DNA of 64,000 nt from G965267605 sp965267605 (GTDB taxonomy: Bacteria; Bacteroidota; Bacteroidia; Flavobacteriales_E; Vicingaceae), in the NCBI GenBank assembly GCA_965267605.1, contig OZ254088.1, forward strand, positions 1,302,001 through 1,366,000, given 5' to 3'. Position numbers and translations under genes: made by a program. Under the pieces are notes generated by a model. It saw only the letters and a list, made by a program, of their open reading frames with translations. It was not told where the DNA came from and made no database searches. How positions within the stretch are numbered: the stretch's first letter is position 1; each line of letters starts with the position of its first letter. Of the stretch, positions 42,288 to 50,715 are shown piece by piece.

Positions 42288-42821
42288 ATGAAACGTCTAC
42301 TTCTCTCTTTGGTATCGGTATTGCTCATAGGCAGTGCGTTCGCACAGTCTTCTGGCAAGATCAAATGGCTTTCAATTGAAGAAGCTGAAAAGCTCAATAA
42401 AAAAGAGCCCCGAAAAATCATCATGGATTTCTACACGAGCTGGTGCGGCTGGTGTAAAAGAATGGATGCTAACACGTTTAACAATCCAAAGATTGCTGAG
42501 TACATCAACAAGCACTATTACGCTGTGAAGGTGAACGCTGAGATGCGAGACACCATTGTATTCAACGGAAGGACGTTCATCAACCCTGCACCAGCTGGAA
42601 AAAGGGGAACGCATCAGATCGCATCCTACGCTGCCCAAAATGGCAGGGTGGGCTATCCAACTATTGTGTATCTGGATGAAAAACTACGTCTGATTCAAGC
42701 CATCCCGAATTACATGACTCCACAACAGATCGAGCCTATATTGGTTTACTTCGGGGAGAGTTTCTATACCAAGAAGGAATACCAGAAGTTCCTGAGCGAG
42801 GACTTTAAGACGGTTTTCTAG
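42288..42821 (+). CDS. Thioredoxin-like exported protein
   Basis: 177 aa. Signal peptide MKRLLLSLVSVLLIGSAFAQ; thioredoxin fold with the redox motif SWCGWCKRMD (Cys53, Cys56) and a cis-Pro region VGYPTIVYLDE. The insertion between (NAEMRDTIVFNGRTFINPAP) and the WCxWC surroundings fit the thioredoxin_7/DUF255-like group found in Bacteroidota. It probably reduces or isomerises disulfides in the periplasm. Its 3' end overlaps the DUF6265-like lipoprotein convergently by 17 nt. Confidence 0.9.
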   Translation: MKRLLLSLVSVLLIGSAFAQSSGKIKWLSIEEAEKLNKKEPRKIIMDFYTSWCGWCKRMDANTFNNPKIAEYINKHYYAVKVNAEMRDTIVFNGRTFINPAPAGKRGTHQIASYAAQNGRVGYPTIVYLDEKLRLIQAIPNYMTPQQIEPILVYFGESFYTKKEYQKFLSEDFKTVF

Positions 42822-43254
42822 AAAGAGGAATCTCCAGTTTAGATTCATCACCATTGTCTTCTTTACCCACCAGTGTAATCTTCAGCTGATCTGAAGTATC
42901 GAAGTAGTAGATCACTTCTGTTGGAAAATCGTTCTCTGGCAGCACAAAGTGAAAAAGATTAGGGTTTTGCATAAACAACGTGAATTCCTTGACAACTCCT
43001 GGTTTCAATATTTCCACCCGATAAACAAACTTCTCACCACTCTTGATGATCCAGATGTTCTCAAAGAGTTGGTTGTTTTCGTAACCCTGACCGAAGAATG
43101 CAGAGTCCGTTCGTTGCCACACTTCCCTCCTGTTCTCAGAAACCCAATCACCCTCGATCATTTCAAAATCATCCAATGTTACATGGCTGTGTTCATCTTC
43201 AGAACAGCCCGCCAATAAGAGGCTCAATACGCTACTCAAGATCAATACCCGCAT
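42805..43254 (-). CDS. Small lipoprotein, DUF6265-like
   Basis: 149 aa from the ATG at 43254. Signal peptide with lipobox LLAGC, then DDFEMIEGDWVSENRREVWQ, the short motif of DUF6265-type proteins (a Gly-x-Trp followed by a second Trp). The remainder is beta-rich, compatible with a lipocalin-like barrel. Function unknown. The start overlaps the end of the DinB gene by 23 nt on the same strand, so the two are cotranscribed. Confidence 0.75.
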   Translation of the reverse strand: MRVLILSSVLSLLLAGCSEDEHSHVTLDDFEMIEGDWVSENRREVWQRTDSAFFGQGYENNQLFENIWIIKSGEKFVYRVEILKPGVVKEFTLFMQNPNLFHFVLPENDFPTEVIYYFDTSDQLKITLVGKEDNGDESKLEIPLSRKPS

Positions 43255-43726
43255 AAAATCCAAGGTCTTTACTGGTCATTATTTTGGTCATATAAGCAAT
43301 CTGCCCGGTATGGTAAGAAGTATGCTCCATTACATGCATAACAATGGCCAGACCGGACTCTTGAAATCCCTGAACCTCCCTTACACGTAGAAGCCCCTCT
43401 TCTGTTTGTTTATCCACGACCTCAATGATCTCATTCTCCAGTTTATCGATCATCGCCACCAACATTGCCGTTTCTACAGGGCCTTGCTCTGTGAATTCCT
43501 CGCTCCTTCTCCTATTGTCATTCGCACCGCCAAGTCCGGAAATGATGTACTGGGTGATATTACCATGAAGGTGAAGCACCAGATTGCCAATAGACACTGT
43601 TTCACCGCCCAGTCTGTTCCAAACATCTTGCTCTGATAGCATGCCCAGGCACTTTCGAATGCGAGGAAACGATTCTTCCACCACCCTTCTCCTAAACTCC
43701 TTCTGTATATGTTCAACCAATGGCAT
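43232..43726 (-). CDS. DinB-superfamily protein (DUF1572-like)
   Basis: 164 aa from the ATG at 43726. The longer frame to 43777 begins inside the upstream gene's terminator, so this internal start is preferred. Four-helix bundle with the DinB metal ligands: His in LVLHLHGNITQYI and the pair in HVMEHTSYHTGQ. Related enzymes are bacillithiol or mycothiol S-transferases; the role here is unknown. A one-mismatch promoter box CATATTTG lies exactly 4 nt before this ATG, which supports the start. Confidence 0.88.
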   Translation of the reverse strand: MPLVEHIQKEFRRRVVEESFPRIRKCLGMLSEQDVWNRLGGETVSIGNLVLHLHGNITQYIISGLGGANDNRRRSEEFTEQGPVETAMLVAMIDKLENEIIEVVDKQTEEGLLRVREVQGFQESGLAIVMHVMEHTSYHTGQIAYMTKIMTSKDLGFYAGIDLE

Positions 43727-43730
43727 ACCG

Positions 43731-43738
43731 CAAATATG
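43731..43738 (-). promoter_or_regulatory. Possible -7 box CATATTTG, 4 nt before the DinB ATG
   Basis: Minus-strand CATATTTG (one mismatch to TAnnTTTG), then CGGT, then ATG. The terminator of the SiaC-like gene ends 4 bp before this box. Confidence 0.4.
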
Positions 43739-43742
43739 AAAT

Positions 43743-43771
43743 AAAAAAAGACCCCCTAAAAGGAGGTCTTT
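43743..43771 (-). terminator. Intrinsic terminator of the SiaC-like gene
   Basis: In minus-strand RNA AAAGACCUCCU pairs with AGGGGGUCUUU (11 bp with one U-G), loop UUU, followed by a U-run from the A-tract at 43743-43749. It lies 21 nt after the stop codon at 43793. Confidence 0.88.
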
Positions 43772-43792
43772 AACCAAAACAAACTATATGAA

Positions 43793-44191
43793 CTACTTAA
43801 AGGTAAAGTCAAATTCTTCAATTCCAATCAACTCAATTGGAACGTCAATCAACTCCTGGAAAGTCTCACCTTCCTCTTTCAAGTCGATGTCATCATTTTC
43901 GTAGTACCACTTCACCTGGATCTTACTTCCATTCTTGTGAAGCTGCTCAAACTTCTTGAACAACTCAAGAATAAGCTTCGAAGAACTGGTGTTAAAGTAC
44001 TCCAATGAAACGCTTACAGTAGTGGCATCCTTAGGAGAAGCAACGTACTTTTCCAGCCATTCAAAAGCAGGCTCATACACGCTAATTGCATTCTCAGGAA
44101 GGCTTCTTCCTTTAATTACAATCTCACCAGAATCGTAGTTGAACTCCAGTGTTGGTGACTTAAGGTTTCCTTGTATTGTAAGATTTTCCAT
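43793..44191 (-). CDS. SiaC-family regulatory phosphoprotein (DUF1987)
   Basis: 132 aa. The family pattern is clear: SGEIVIKGRSLPENA, SVYEPAFEWLEKY, SVSLEYFNTSSSKLILELF, QVKWYYENDDIDLKEEGETF. In Pseudomonas SiaC is phosphorylated by the kinase SiaB at Thr68 of a NTSSSK motif and regulates a diguanylate cyclase; Thr68 is present at the same number here. No SiaB, SiaA or cyclase gene lies in the window, so the partner is unknown. Single gene with own terminator. Confidence 0.93.
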   Translation of the reverse strand: MENLTIQGNLKSPTLEFNYDSGEIVIKGRSLPENAISVYEPAFEWLEKYVASPKDATTVSVSLEYFNTSSSKLILELFKKFEQLHKNGSKIQVKWYYENDDIDLKEEGETFQELIDVPIELIGIEEFDFTFK

Positions 44192-44304
44192 TGACGAAAA
44201 ATTCGTTTCTAATATACATTTTTTTCAATTGGTTCAACATAGTCTTTGTATTACCATTTAGGCTACACTCCATTTTATATTTTAGCCGATAGAAAGGATA
44301 TCAG

Positions 44305-45999
44305 ATGAGCACACAGTTGATAGAATGTGTCCCAAATATAAGCGAGGGACGAGATGAAAATAAGATCCAGGAAATTGCTGGCGTAGTTGAACAGATCGAA
44401 GGCGTTAAGCTACTGGATATTGATCCGGGTAAGGCTACAAACAGAACGGTGATCACCTTCGTTGGTGAACCAAGCCAGGTTATTGAAGCCGCATTTCGGC
44501 TGATTAAAAAGGCAAGTGAGCTCATAGATATGAGTACACATTCTGGCGAACACCCCCGCTTTGGCGCTACGGACGTATGTCCACTCATTCCTATATCCGG
44601 TATTACAATGGAAGAAACGGCCAAGTATGCACACCAACTTGGAGAGCGTGTTGGCAAGGAACTTGGCATACCAGGATACTTTTACGAGAATGCCGCCAAA
44701 GAAGAAAAGCGTAGAAACCTCGCCAACTGCAGGTCTGGTGAATACGAAGGTCTCGCTCAAAAATTGATCGACCCAGATTGGGCACCCGATTTTGGGCCAG
44801 CTGCCTTCAACGACAGCGTTGCGAAGTCTGGTTGCACCGCTATTAGCGCTAGAGACTTTCTAATTGCCTACAATGTGAATCTGAACACAACCAGCACGAG
44901 GCGGGCAAATGCTATCGCTTTTGATATAAGAGAGGCTGGGCGTATCAAACGTGATGGCAATCCCCTTACCGGTAAAGTTGTTACAGATGAGAATGTAGAG
45001 CCAGTTAGAGAGCCCGGAAAGCTTAAAGCGGTAAAGGGAATCGGTTGGTATATAGAAGAATATGGCATCGCACAGATCTCCTATAACCTTACCAACATTA
45101 GCATCACTTCGATGCACGAAGCTTTCTTCGAGACGTGTAAATCCGCTGATGAAAGGGGAATTCGAGTAACGGGGTCAGAATTGGTAGGTCTTGTGCCTTT
45201 ACAAGCCATGTTGGATGCGGCAGATTTCTACCTAACCAAGCAAGGCAGATCTTTGGGTATTGATGAGCGTGAAAAAGTGAAGATCGCTATCAAGTCCCTG
45301 GGATTGGATGATTTGGCACCTTTCAACCCAGACGATAAAATCATTGAGTACCAATTACAACGTGCTGGCAACCGGCTTGTTGATATGGACCTCGTTGCTT
45401 TTGCCAACGAAACCGCATCTGAATCTCCCGCACCAGGTGGTGGCTCGATTTCCGCTTACGTGGGTGCCCTTGGGGTATCTCTCGGAACCATGGTTGCTAA
45501 CCTCTCTGCCCACAAACGTGGTTGGGATGATAAGTGGGAAACGTATTCCGTTTGGGCAGTTAAAGGCCAGGGCCTGAAGGAACAACTTCTGGAACTGGTA
45601 GATAGGGACACCGCAGCATTTAACAAGATCATGGATGCCTTCAGGTTACCTAAGGATACCGATGAAGAGAAAGCGGCAAGACTTGCAGCCATTGAGGATG
45701 CTACCAAATATGCCATTGAGGTGCCCTTCGAGATCATGGAAAAAAGCCTTGCCTCCATGGAGATCATGGAAAACATGGCTGAAAATGGTCTACAAAGCTC
45801 CTTGTCAGATGCAGCTGTAGGTATACTGTGCGCTCGAACTGCGGTTAATGGCGCGCACCTGAACGTAATGATCAACGCCAAGGACTTGAAGGACGAGGAC
45901 TATAAAACAGACATATTACAGCGTGCCAATGACATCGCACAAAAAGCAGCAGCGCTTGAGACAAAGGTTATGACAGCTGTGCATGAGAAGCTGAAATAA
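44305..45999 (+). CDS. Bifunctional glutamate formiminotransferase/formimidoyltetrahydrofolate cyclodeaminase
   Basis: 564 aa. N-terminal formiminotransferase (about 1-320): IECVPNISEGRDENKIQEIA, GKATNRTVITFVGEP, THSGEHPRFGATDVCPLIPI with the catalytic His83; the second FT subdomain follows (AREAGRIKRDGNPLTG-type region, seen as IREAGRIKRDG). C-terminal cyclodeaminase domain from about 350: LVDMDLVAFANETASESPAP then GGGSISAYVGALGVSLGTMV. It converts formiminoglutamate from histidine breakdown and tetrahydrofolate into glutamate, methenyl-THF and ammonia. The fused form resembles the animal enzyme. No hut genes (hutH, hutU, hutI) are nearby. Confidence 0.95.
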   Translation: MSTQLIECVPNISEGRDENKIQEIAGVVEQIEGVKLLDIDPGKATNRTVITFVGEPSQVIEAAFRLIKKASELIDMSTHSGEHPRFGATDVCPLIPISGITMEETAKYAHQLGERVGKELGIPGYFYENAAKEEKRRNLANCRSGEYEGLAQKLIDPDWAPDFGPAAFNDSVAKSGCTAISARDFLIAYNVNLNTTSTRRANAIAFDIREAGRIKRDGNPLTGKVVTDENVEPVREPGKLKAVKGIGWYIEEYGIAQISYNLTNISITSMHEAFFETCKSADERGIRVTGSELVGLVPLQAMLDAADFYLTKQGRSLGIDEREKVKIAIKSLGLDDLAPFNPDDKIIEYQLQRAGNRLVDMDLVAFANETASESPAPGGGSISAYVGALGVSLGTMVANLSAHKRGWDDKWETYSVWAVKGQGLKEQLLELVDRDTAAFNKIMDAFRLPKDTDEEKAARLAAIEDATKYAIEVPFEIMEKSLASMEIMENMAENGLQSSLSDAAVGILCARTAVNGAHLNVMINAKDLKDEDYKTDILQRANDIAQKAAALETKVMTAVHEKLK

Positions 46000-46079
46000 C
46001 AACATTTACAGCGTTTTTGCCGTATTATAAGTAGGTGCCACGCTAAAACCAGATATGGGCTGCAACTAGAGCCGAAAAA

Positions 46080-48335
46080 ATGATAATTGATCCGCGACTG
46101 AACAAAGGCTTTAACAGAGTCTTATTTTTCTTTCCGTTACAGTTGGTCTTCCTTCAATTAAGGAAGAATCATATCTTATTGATTTTCTGGGCAATTATCT
46201 TCGCTTATATAACGAAGAATCTAGGTGTAAAATACGGATTTCACCACCTGTTTCTTTATCCGGAATACCTGGGTGATGTTGAGTTTTTTGCCCACTTGAT
46301 TTTAGGGTTCAGTTGTGGTGTCTTCGTAATGGCGTACAACATCTCCAGTTACATTCTTAATGGCTTTCGTTTTCCGTTCATTGCCACACTAAACAGGCCC
46401 TTTATCAAGTTTTGTCTGAACAACACGCTTATTCCTGGCTCATTCTTCATTACCTACATCATTGGATTAATTGCGTTTCAGGCAGATAGTGAGTTAAGCA
46501 ACGGTCAGATTACCATCAACATCATTGGTTTCGTGGCTGGAAACCTGATTTTCCTGGTCACCTCCCTACTCTACTTTTTCCTTACAAACACCACTGTTTA
46601 CAAACTATTCGGACGACCACCCAAGGATGAAGTTGACGGAGATGAGCGTGGACCTCTGCAAGATGTATTTCATAAGAAAAGGCCGTGGTACAAGATGTTC
46701 AACAACGACCGTGAATGGCGTGTTGGATCCTACCTTTCCGGCCCTTTTAAGATAAAGATAGCGCGTTCGAGCAAGCACTATGACAAGGATATGCTCAACA
46801 AGGTGTATGCGCAGCATCACAACAATGCTTCGTACTTCCAAATTGGGGTAATTGCAGCATTATTAGTGATTGGTATATTCCGGGAGAACCCTTACCTCGA
46901 AATCCCCGCTGGGGCAAGCATTTTCCTTGTTCTTGCCATCTTCATCATGCTCTTCAGTGCCATCTATTCATGGCTCAAGCAATGGTCTGTGATTACAGTG
47001 GTGATTGTGCTGTTACTCATCAATAAACTAACCTCCTTTGACAACAACTACTATAAGTCTGAGGTCTATGGCCTAGACTATAGCATGCGTGCAGCAATGG
47101 TTACAGATGATGTGCTACTGAAGGAGTACACAGATCAGCCAGGGTTTGAAAAGGATTACCAACATGGCTTGGAAATGCTTGAAAACTGGCGAGCAAAGTT
47201 CCCTAAGGATGAGAAACCAAAATTGATCTTCATCAACTGTAGTGGAGGGGGCTTACGGGCTGGATTGTGGACCACACTGGCTCTCCACGAAGCAGATAAA
47301 CGCATTGGCTCCAACCTTATGCAACATAGTATAATGATTACCGGAGCCTCTGGAGGCATGGTAGGAGCCGCCTATCTCAGAGAGTTATACATCAAACATC
47401 GCGCTCACCCTGAACGTATCGACTCCCTTACGAAAGACATATCTAAGGACCTCTTGAACCCCGTGGCTGTAAATCTTGCCATGTACGATATGTTCTTTAG
47501 GTTCCAGAAGTTTGAGTACAAAGGAAAATCCTATTCTAAAGACCGTGGATACAGCTTCGAGCGTAAGCTGTTCGAGAATACCGGTGGATTGTTAGACAAA
47601 CCACTGGGCTCATATCGTGATGCGGAGCATCAGGGCACCATACCCACCATGGTGTTCTCACCCACTGTGGTAAATGATGGCAAACGATTACTCGTAAGTG
47701 CGCAACCCATCGCCTACCTCACAAGGGATGATGTAAGTCTTACCAAGCTGAAAATGAAGCGATTACCAGAAGCTTTAGAGTTCAGCAAACTGTTCTCACA
47801 ACATGGGGCAGAAGACGTTAAGCTTTCCACTCTATTGCGCATGAGCTCTACATTTCCTTACGTTTTCCCGGCCGCTTCACTGCCAACTGAGCCAGAACTG
47901 GAGGTAATGGATGCAGGAATACGGGACAATTATGGGGTAAGGCTGTCACTTAATTTCATTTCTGTTTACAAGGACTGGATTAATGAGAATACCAGCGGTG
48001 TAATCATTGTTCAAACGAGGGATGTACCCAAGAATTTTGAGTCTAGAGACGCAAGCAAAAAAGGGATATTCAGTCAAATGGCTAGTCCACTAGGCGCTTT
48101 TTACCAGAACTGGCCTAAGATTCAGGATTTTGACCAGGACGAAATGATAGAGGTTTTGGCAAGATCTTTAGACGTTCCCACGGACGTTGTTCCACTTGAA
48201 TTATCACACTCGAAATCTGATTATATTTCATTGAGCTGGCACCTCACCAAAGAGGAAATTACAAGGATTGAGGAATCCATTGAGCAGCAAGAGTTTCAGG
48301 ACAATTGCAATAGGTTAAAAATTCTTTTGAAGTGA
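46080..48335 (+). CDS. Patatin-like phospholipase with N-terminal membrane domain
   Basis: 751 aa. The first about 180 residues and 250-320 contain six or more hydrophobic membrane segments. The patatin-like catalytic domain begins near 380: IFINCSGGGLRAGLWTTLAL is the oxyanion glycine loop, and ITGASGGMVGAAYLRELY carries the nucleophile Ser in G-A-S-G-G (about 423). The catalytic Asp is in MDAGIRDNYGVRLSL (about 612), replacing the usual Asp-Gly dipeptide. It may act on membrane lipids from the cytoplasmic side. Single gene. Confidence 0.87.
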   Translation: MIIDPRLNKGFNRVLFFFPLQLVFLQLRKNHILLIFWAIIFAYITKNLGVKYGFHHLFLYPEYLGDVEFFAHLILGFSCGVFVMAYNISSYILNGFRFPFIATLNRPFIKFCLNNTLIPGSFFITYIIGLIAFQADSELSNGQITINIIGFVAGNLIFLVTSLLYFFLTNTTVYKLFGRPPKDEVDGDERGPLQDVFHKKRPWYKMFNNDREWRVGSYLSGPFKIKIARSSKHYDKDMLNKVYAQHHNNASYFQIGVIAALLVIGIFRENPYLEIPAGASIFLVLAIFIMLFSAIYSWLKQWSVITVVIVLLLINKLTSFDNNYYKSEVYGLDYSMRAAMVTDDVLLKEYTDQPGFEKDYQHGLEMLENWRAKFPKDEKPKLIFINCSGGGLRAGLWTTLALHEADKRIGSNLMQHSIMITGASGGMVGAAYLRELYIKHRAHPERIDSLTKDISKDLLNPVAVNLAMYDMFFRFQKFEYKGKSYSKDRGYSFERKLFENTGGLLDKPLGSYRDAEHQGTIPTMVFSPTVVNDGKRLLVSAQPIAYLTRDDVSLTKLKMKRLPEALEFSKLFSQHGAEDVKLSTLLRMSSTFPYVFPAASLPTEPELEVMDAGIRDNYGVRLSLNFISVYKDWINENTSGVIIVQTRDVPKNFESRDASKKGIFSQMASPLGAFYQNWPKIQDFDQDEMIEVLARSLDVPTDVVPLELSHSKSDYISLSWHLTKEEITRIEESIEQQEFQDNCNRLKILLK

Positions 48336-48449
48336 GGCCACCTTTTGGTCCTGTTTTTCGTCTAACAATTAGATTGTGAAAAACTAGCTGAATCGTGCGT
48401 GAATATTGACCGATTTAGCTTAAATTTAAAGACCTAACCTGCTCACGTG

Positions 48450-50690
48450 ATGCACTTTAAGAGAATTCTCATCTCCTTTGTATTGGCATGTATGTCCATT
48501 TCGGCATTTAGCCAGACTATTCTTTTCATCGACTACAACAACTCTTTTTCCAGTGATCAGCAACGCTGGGGAGGCACGATTTACAACTATTTAGTTGCAA
48601 CCAGACCAGCCGTTACAAGGGTGGCTACCGTGCCAGCAACAATTAATCCGGCTACTTATAGCCAGGTTTGGCTTTATGGTAACCCTGGTGCCATTACAAC
48701 GGCTAATATGAATCCGATTCTGGCGTACATCAGAGCAGGTGGTGCGTTCTACATTCAGTCGGAGGTTAGCTGTTGTCCGCAACAAGCCGCTTTTGGTAAA
48801 GCAGTTATTGATTCCGTTGTAACAGGCGGTACTTCAATTGTTCACAATCCTACCAAGAGTGGTAAGTTTCTCTACTCGCATACCCAAACATGCTGTCCAC
48901 AGTGGACCAACATTGGGTGGGCGCTTAGGCCATTTACGGGTGTTCCGGCAGCCAACATCATGTTCCAGATCACAAACAACTGTGGAGCTTATGCCAATGA
49001 TGTGTGTGGTGTAATGTTTGCCAGTTGCGACATGAAGAATGGCCAGGGAGCCATGACTATGACCGGTGACTTCAACATGTTTGTGAGGTCTACGATCTGT
49101 ACTGGTAATGCAGCACACACGCAGCCGCTTGCAACGCAACCGGTAGATCACATTGCAGATCTAATGATGAACCTGGTAAACTGTAGCTACACATGTGCAG
49201 CTACTGGTCCAAACCCTGTGAACCTTGGAAATGATACTTCCATCTGCGGTGGTGACTCCATTCTGCTTTCCTCCGGAACAGGTGGCGTGCCGCACCAGTG
49301 GTCAACAGGAGACACTACAACATCGATCTACGCCAGCACTCCTGGAACGTACTACGTTGATGTTGGTACTCCTCCTTGCCAGGTGACAGATACCATCGTT
49401 ATCCAGGTTGGAGCTGCTTATACAGGAACAACCAACACTTCTATCTGCCAGGGTGACTCGGTATTTGCCAAAGGCCAGTGGCAACACACTACAGGCATGT
49501 ATGTGGATACAATCACATTGCCGGGTGGGTGCGATAGCATATTCGGAATTAACCTTACCGTGAATCCGGTATATAACTCTACCCTCACCCCAAACATCTG
49601 TCAAGGAGACAGTGCGTTTGCAGGTGGCGCGTGGCAAACATCAACAGGAACATACCTGGACAACCTTACTACAGCAGCTGGTTGTGACAGTACGATCACC
49701 ACTAACCTTACTGTTCACATCAACCAGGCACTGAACGTGAACCAAACAATCTGTCAGGGTCAAACGTACTTTGCCGGTGGCGCATGGCAGTCCACATCAG
49801 GACTCTACTATGATTCACTGCAGACCAGCAATGGTTGTGACAGTGTGGTCACTACAAGTCTTGTTGTAAACCCGGTAAGCTCAAGCAATAACAACATTAA
49901 CATCTGTAACGGAACCAGCTATAACTTCTTTGGCAATAGCCTTACAACTGCTGGTACATACACCGACACAGTGAAGAATGGTAACTCTTACGGTTGTGAC
50001 TCTGTGGTTATCATCAACCTTGTGGTTGACCCTAGCTACAGTAACACTGTTACCAACATCCTTTGTGAGGGTGACAGCTTCTATGTAGGAACAGGATATG
50101 TAACCACGGGTGGTACATTCATCGCCAACATGACAACTGGTGCTGGATGTGACAGTAACACTACTTATGTACTTACTTACTACCCTAGAGTTCCTCTAGT
50201 GCTTCGTTCTGATACAACGCTTTGTCTTGAGACACAGCTAAGCATTGGTGTTAATGTAGACATGGATCACACTTACCAGTGGAACACAGGTTCAAGCGGT
50301 GCAACCATGACTGTTGAAGAGCCTGGTAACTACCAGCTGACAGCTACACACAAGTACTGTCCGTTTGTAGAGTCAGATGATGTGATCATTGATTACAAAG
50401 ATTGCAACTACCACATCTACATCCCTAACACCTTCACGCCTACTGGTGAAGGTCTGAACGATCGCTTTGGTCCTAAGTTCTTCGGTGAGTTTGATACTGA
50501 CAACTACTACTTCGCCATCTTCAACAAATGGGGTGAGCTTCTCTTTGAGACCAACGACATGAATGAGAAGTGGAATGGTAAGATCAAGAACGACCAGATT
50601 AAAACTGATACATACGTTTGGAAGCTTCGCTACAAGCCAGTCTATGGCGATGAGCAAAGCGAGATCGGACGTGTGACTTTGCTGAAATAA
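48450..50690 (+). CDS. T9SS type B secreted protein, copy A (tandem pair)
   Basis: 746 aa. Start taken at the ATG at 48450; a GTG precedes it. Signal peptide ending SAFSQ. Residues 22-245 form a globular domain starting ILFIDYNNSFSSDQQRWGGT with a glycine-rich NPGAITTANMNPILAYI, like a class I amidotransferase/ThuA-type Rossmann fold but without a clear nucleophile. From about 330 to 580, five repeats of roughly 52 residues have the pattern ICQGDS-F-GG-W-TTG-Y-D-GCDS. The last 90 residues, YIPNTFTPTGEGLNDRFGP to the end, are the gliding-motility-associated CHU_C (T9SS type B) sorting domain. Likely a surface adhesin or cell-wall associated protein. The region from 49632 is almost identical to copy B. 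Confidence 0.9.
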   Translation: MHFKRILISFVLACMSISAFSQTILFIDYNNSFSSDQQRWGGTIYNYLVATRPAVTRVATVPATINPATYSQVWLYGNPGAITTANMNPILAYIRAGGAFYIQSEVSCCPQQAAFGKAVIDSVVTGGTSIVHNPTKSGKFLYSHTQTCCPQWTNIGWALRPFTGVPAANIMFQITNNCGAYANDVCGVMFASCDMKNGQGAMTMTGDFNMFVRSTICTGNAAHTQPLATQPVDHIADLMMNLVNCSYTCAATGPNPVNLGNDTSICGGDSILLSSGTGGVPHQWSTGDTTTSIYASTPGTYYVDVGTPPCQVTDTIVIQVGAAYTGTTNTSICQGDSVFAKGQWQHTTGMYVDTITLPGGCDSIFGINLTVNPVYNSTLTPNICQGDSAFAGGAWQTSTGTYLDNLTTAAGCDSTITTNLTVHINQALNVNQTICQGQTYFAGGAWQSTSGLYYDSLQTSNGCDSVVTTSLVVNPVSSSNNNINICNGTSYNFFGNSLTTAGTYTDTVKNGNSYGCDSVVIINLVVDPSYSNTVTNILCEGDSFYVGTGYVTTGGTFIANMTTGAGCDSNTTYVLTYYPRVPLVLRSDTTLCLETQLSIGVNVDMDHTYQWNTGSSGATMTVEEPGNYQLTATHKYCPFVESDDVIIDYKDCNYHIYIPNTFTPTGEGLNDRFGPKFFGEFDTDNYYFAIFNKWGELLFETNDMNEKWNGKIKNDQIKTDTYVWKLRYKPVYGDEQSEIGRVTLLK

Positions 50691-50692
50691 CG
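49632..50692 (+). repeat. Long direct repeat, copy A (3' half of T9SS gene A)
   Basis: About 1060 bp match positions 51904-52964 with offset 2272 and only eight base differences, all in the first 400 bp; the last about 660 bp are identical. The match ends 2 nt after the stop codon and breaks sharply at 49632, upstream of which the genes are clearly diverged. Confidence 0.95.
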
Positions 50693-50715
50693 AATAACCT
50701 GCCTATCCGTTAAGT

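Noticed and set aside
43727..43777. 17-codon N-terminal extension of the DinB protein
   Set aside because: The extension is encoded by the terminator of the upstream gene and a likely promoter; the internal ATG at 43726 has a promoter box 4 nt before it.
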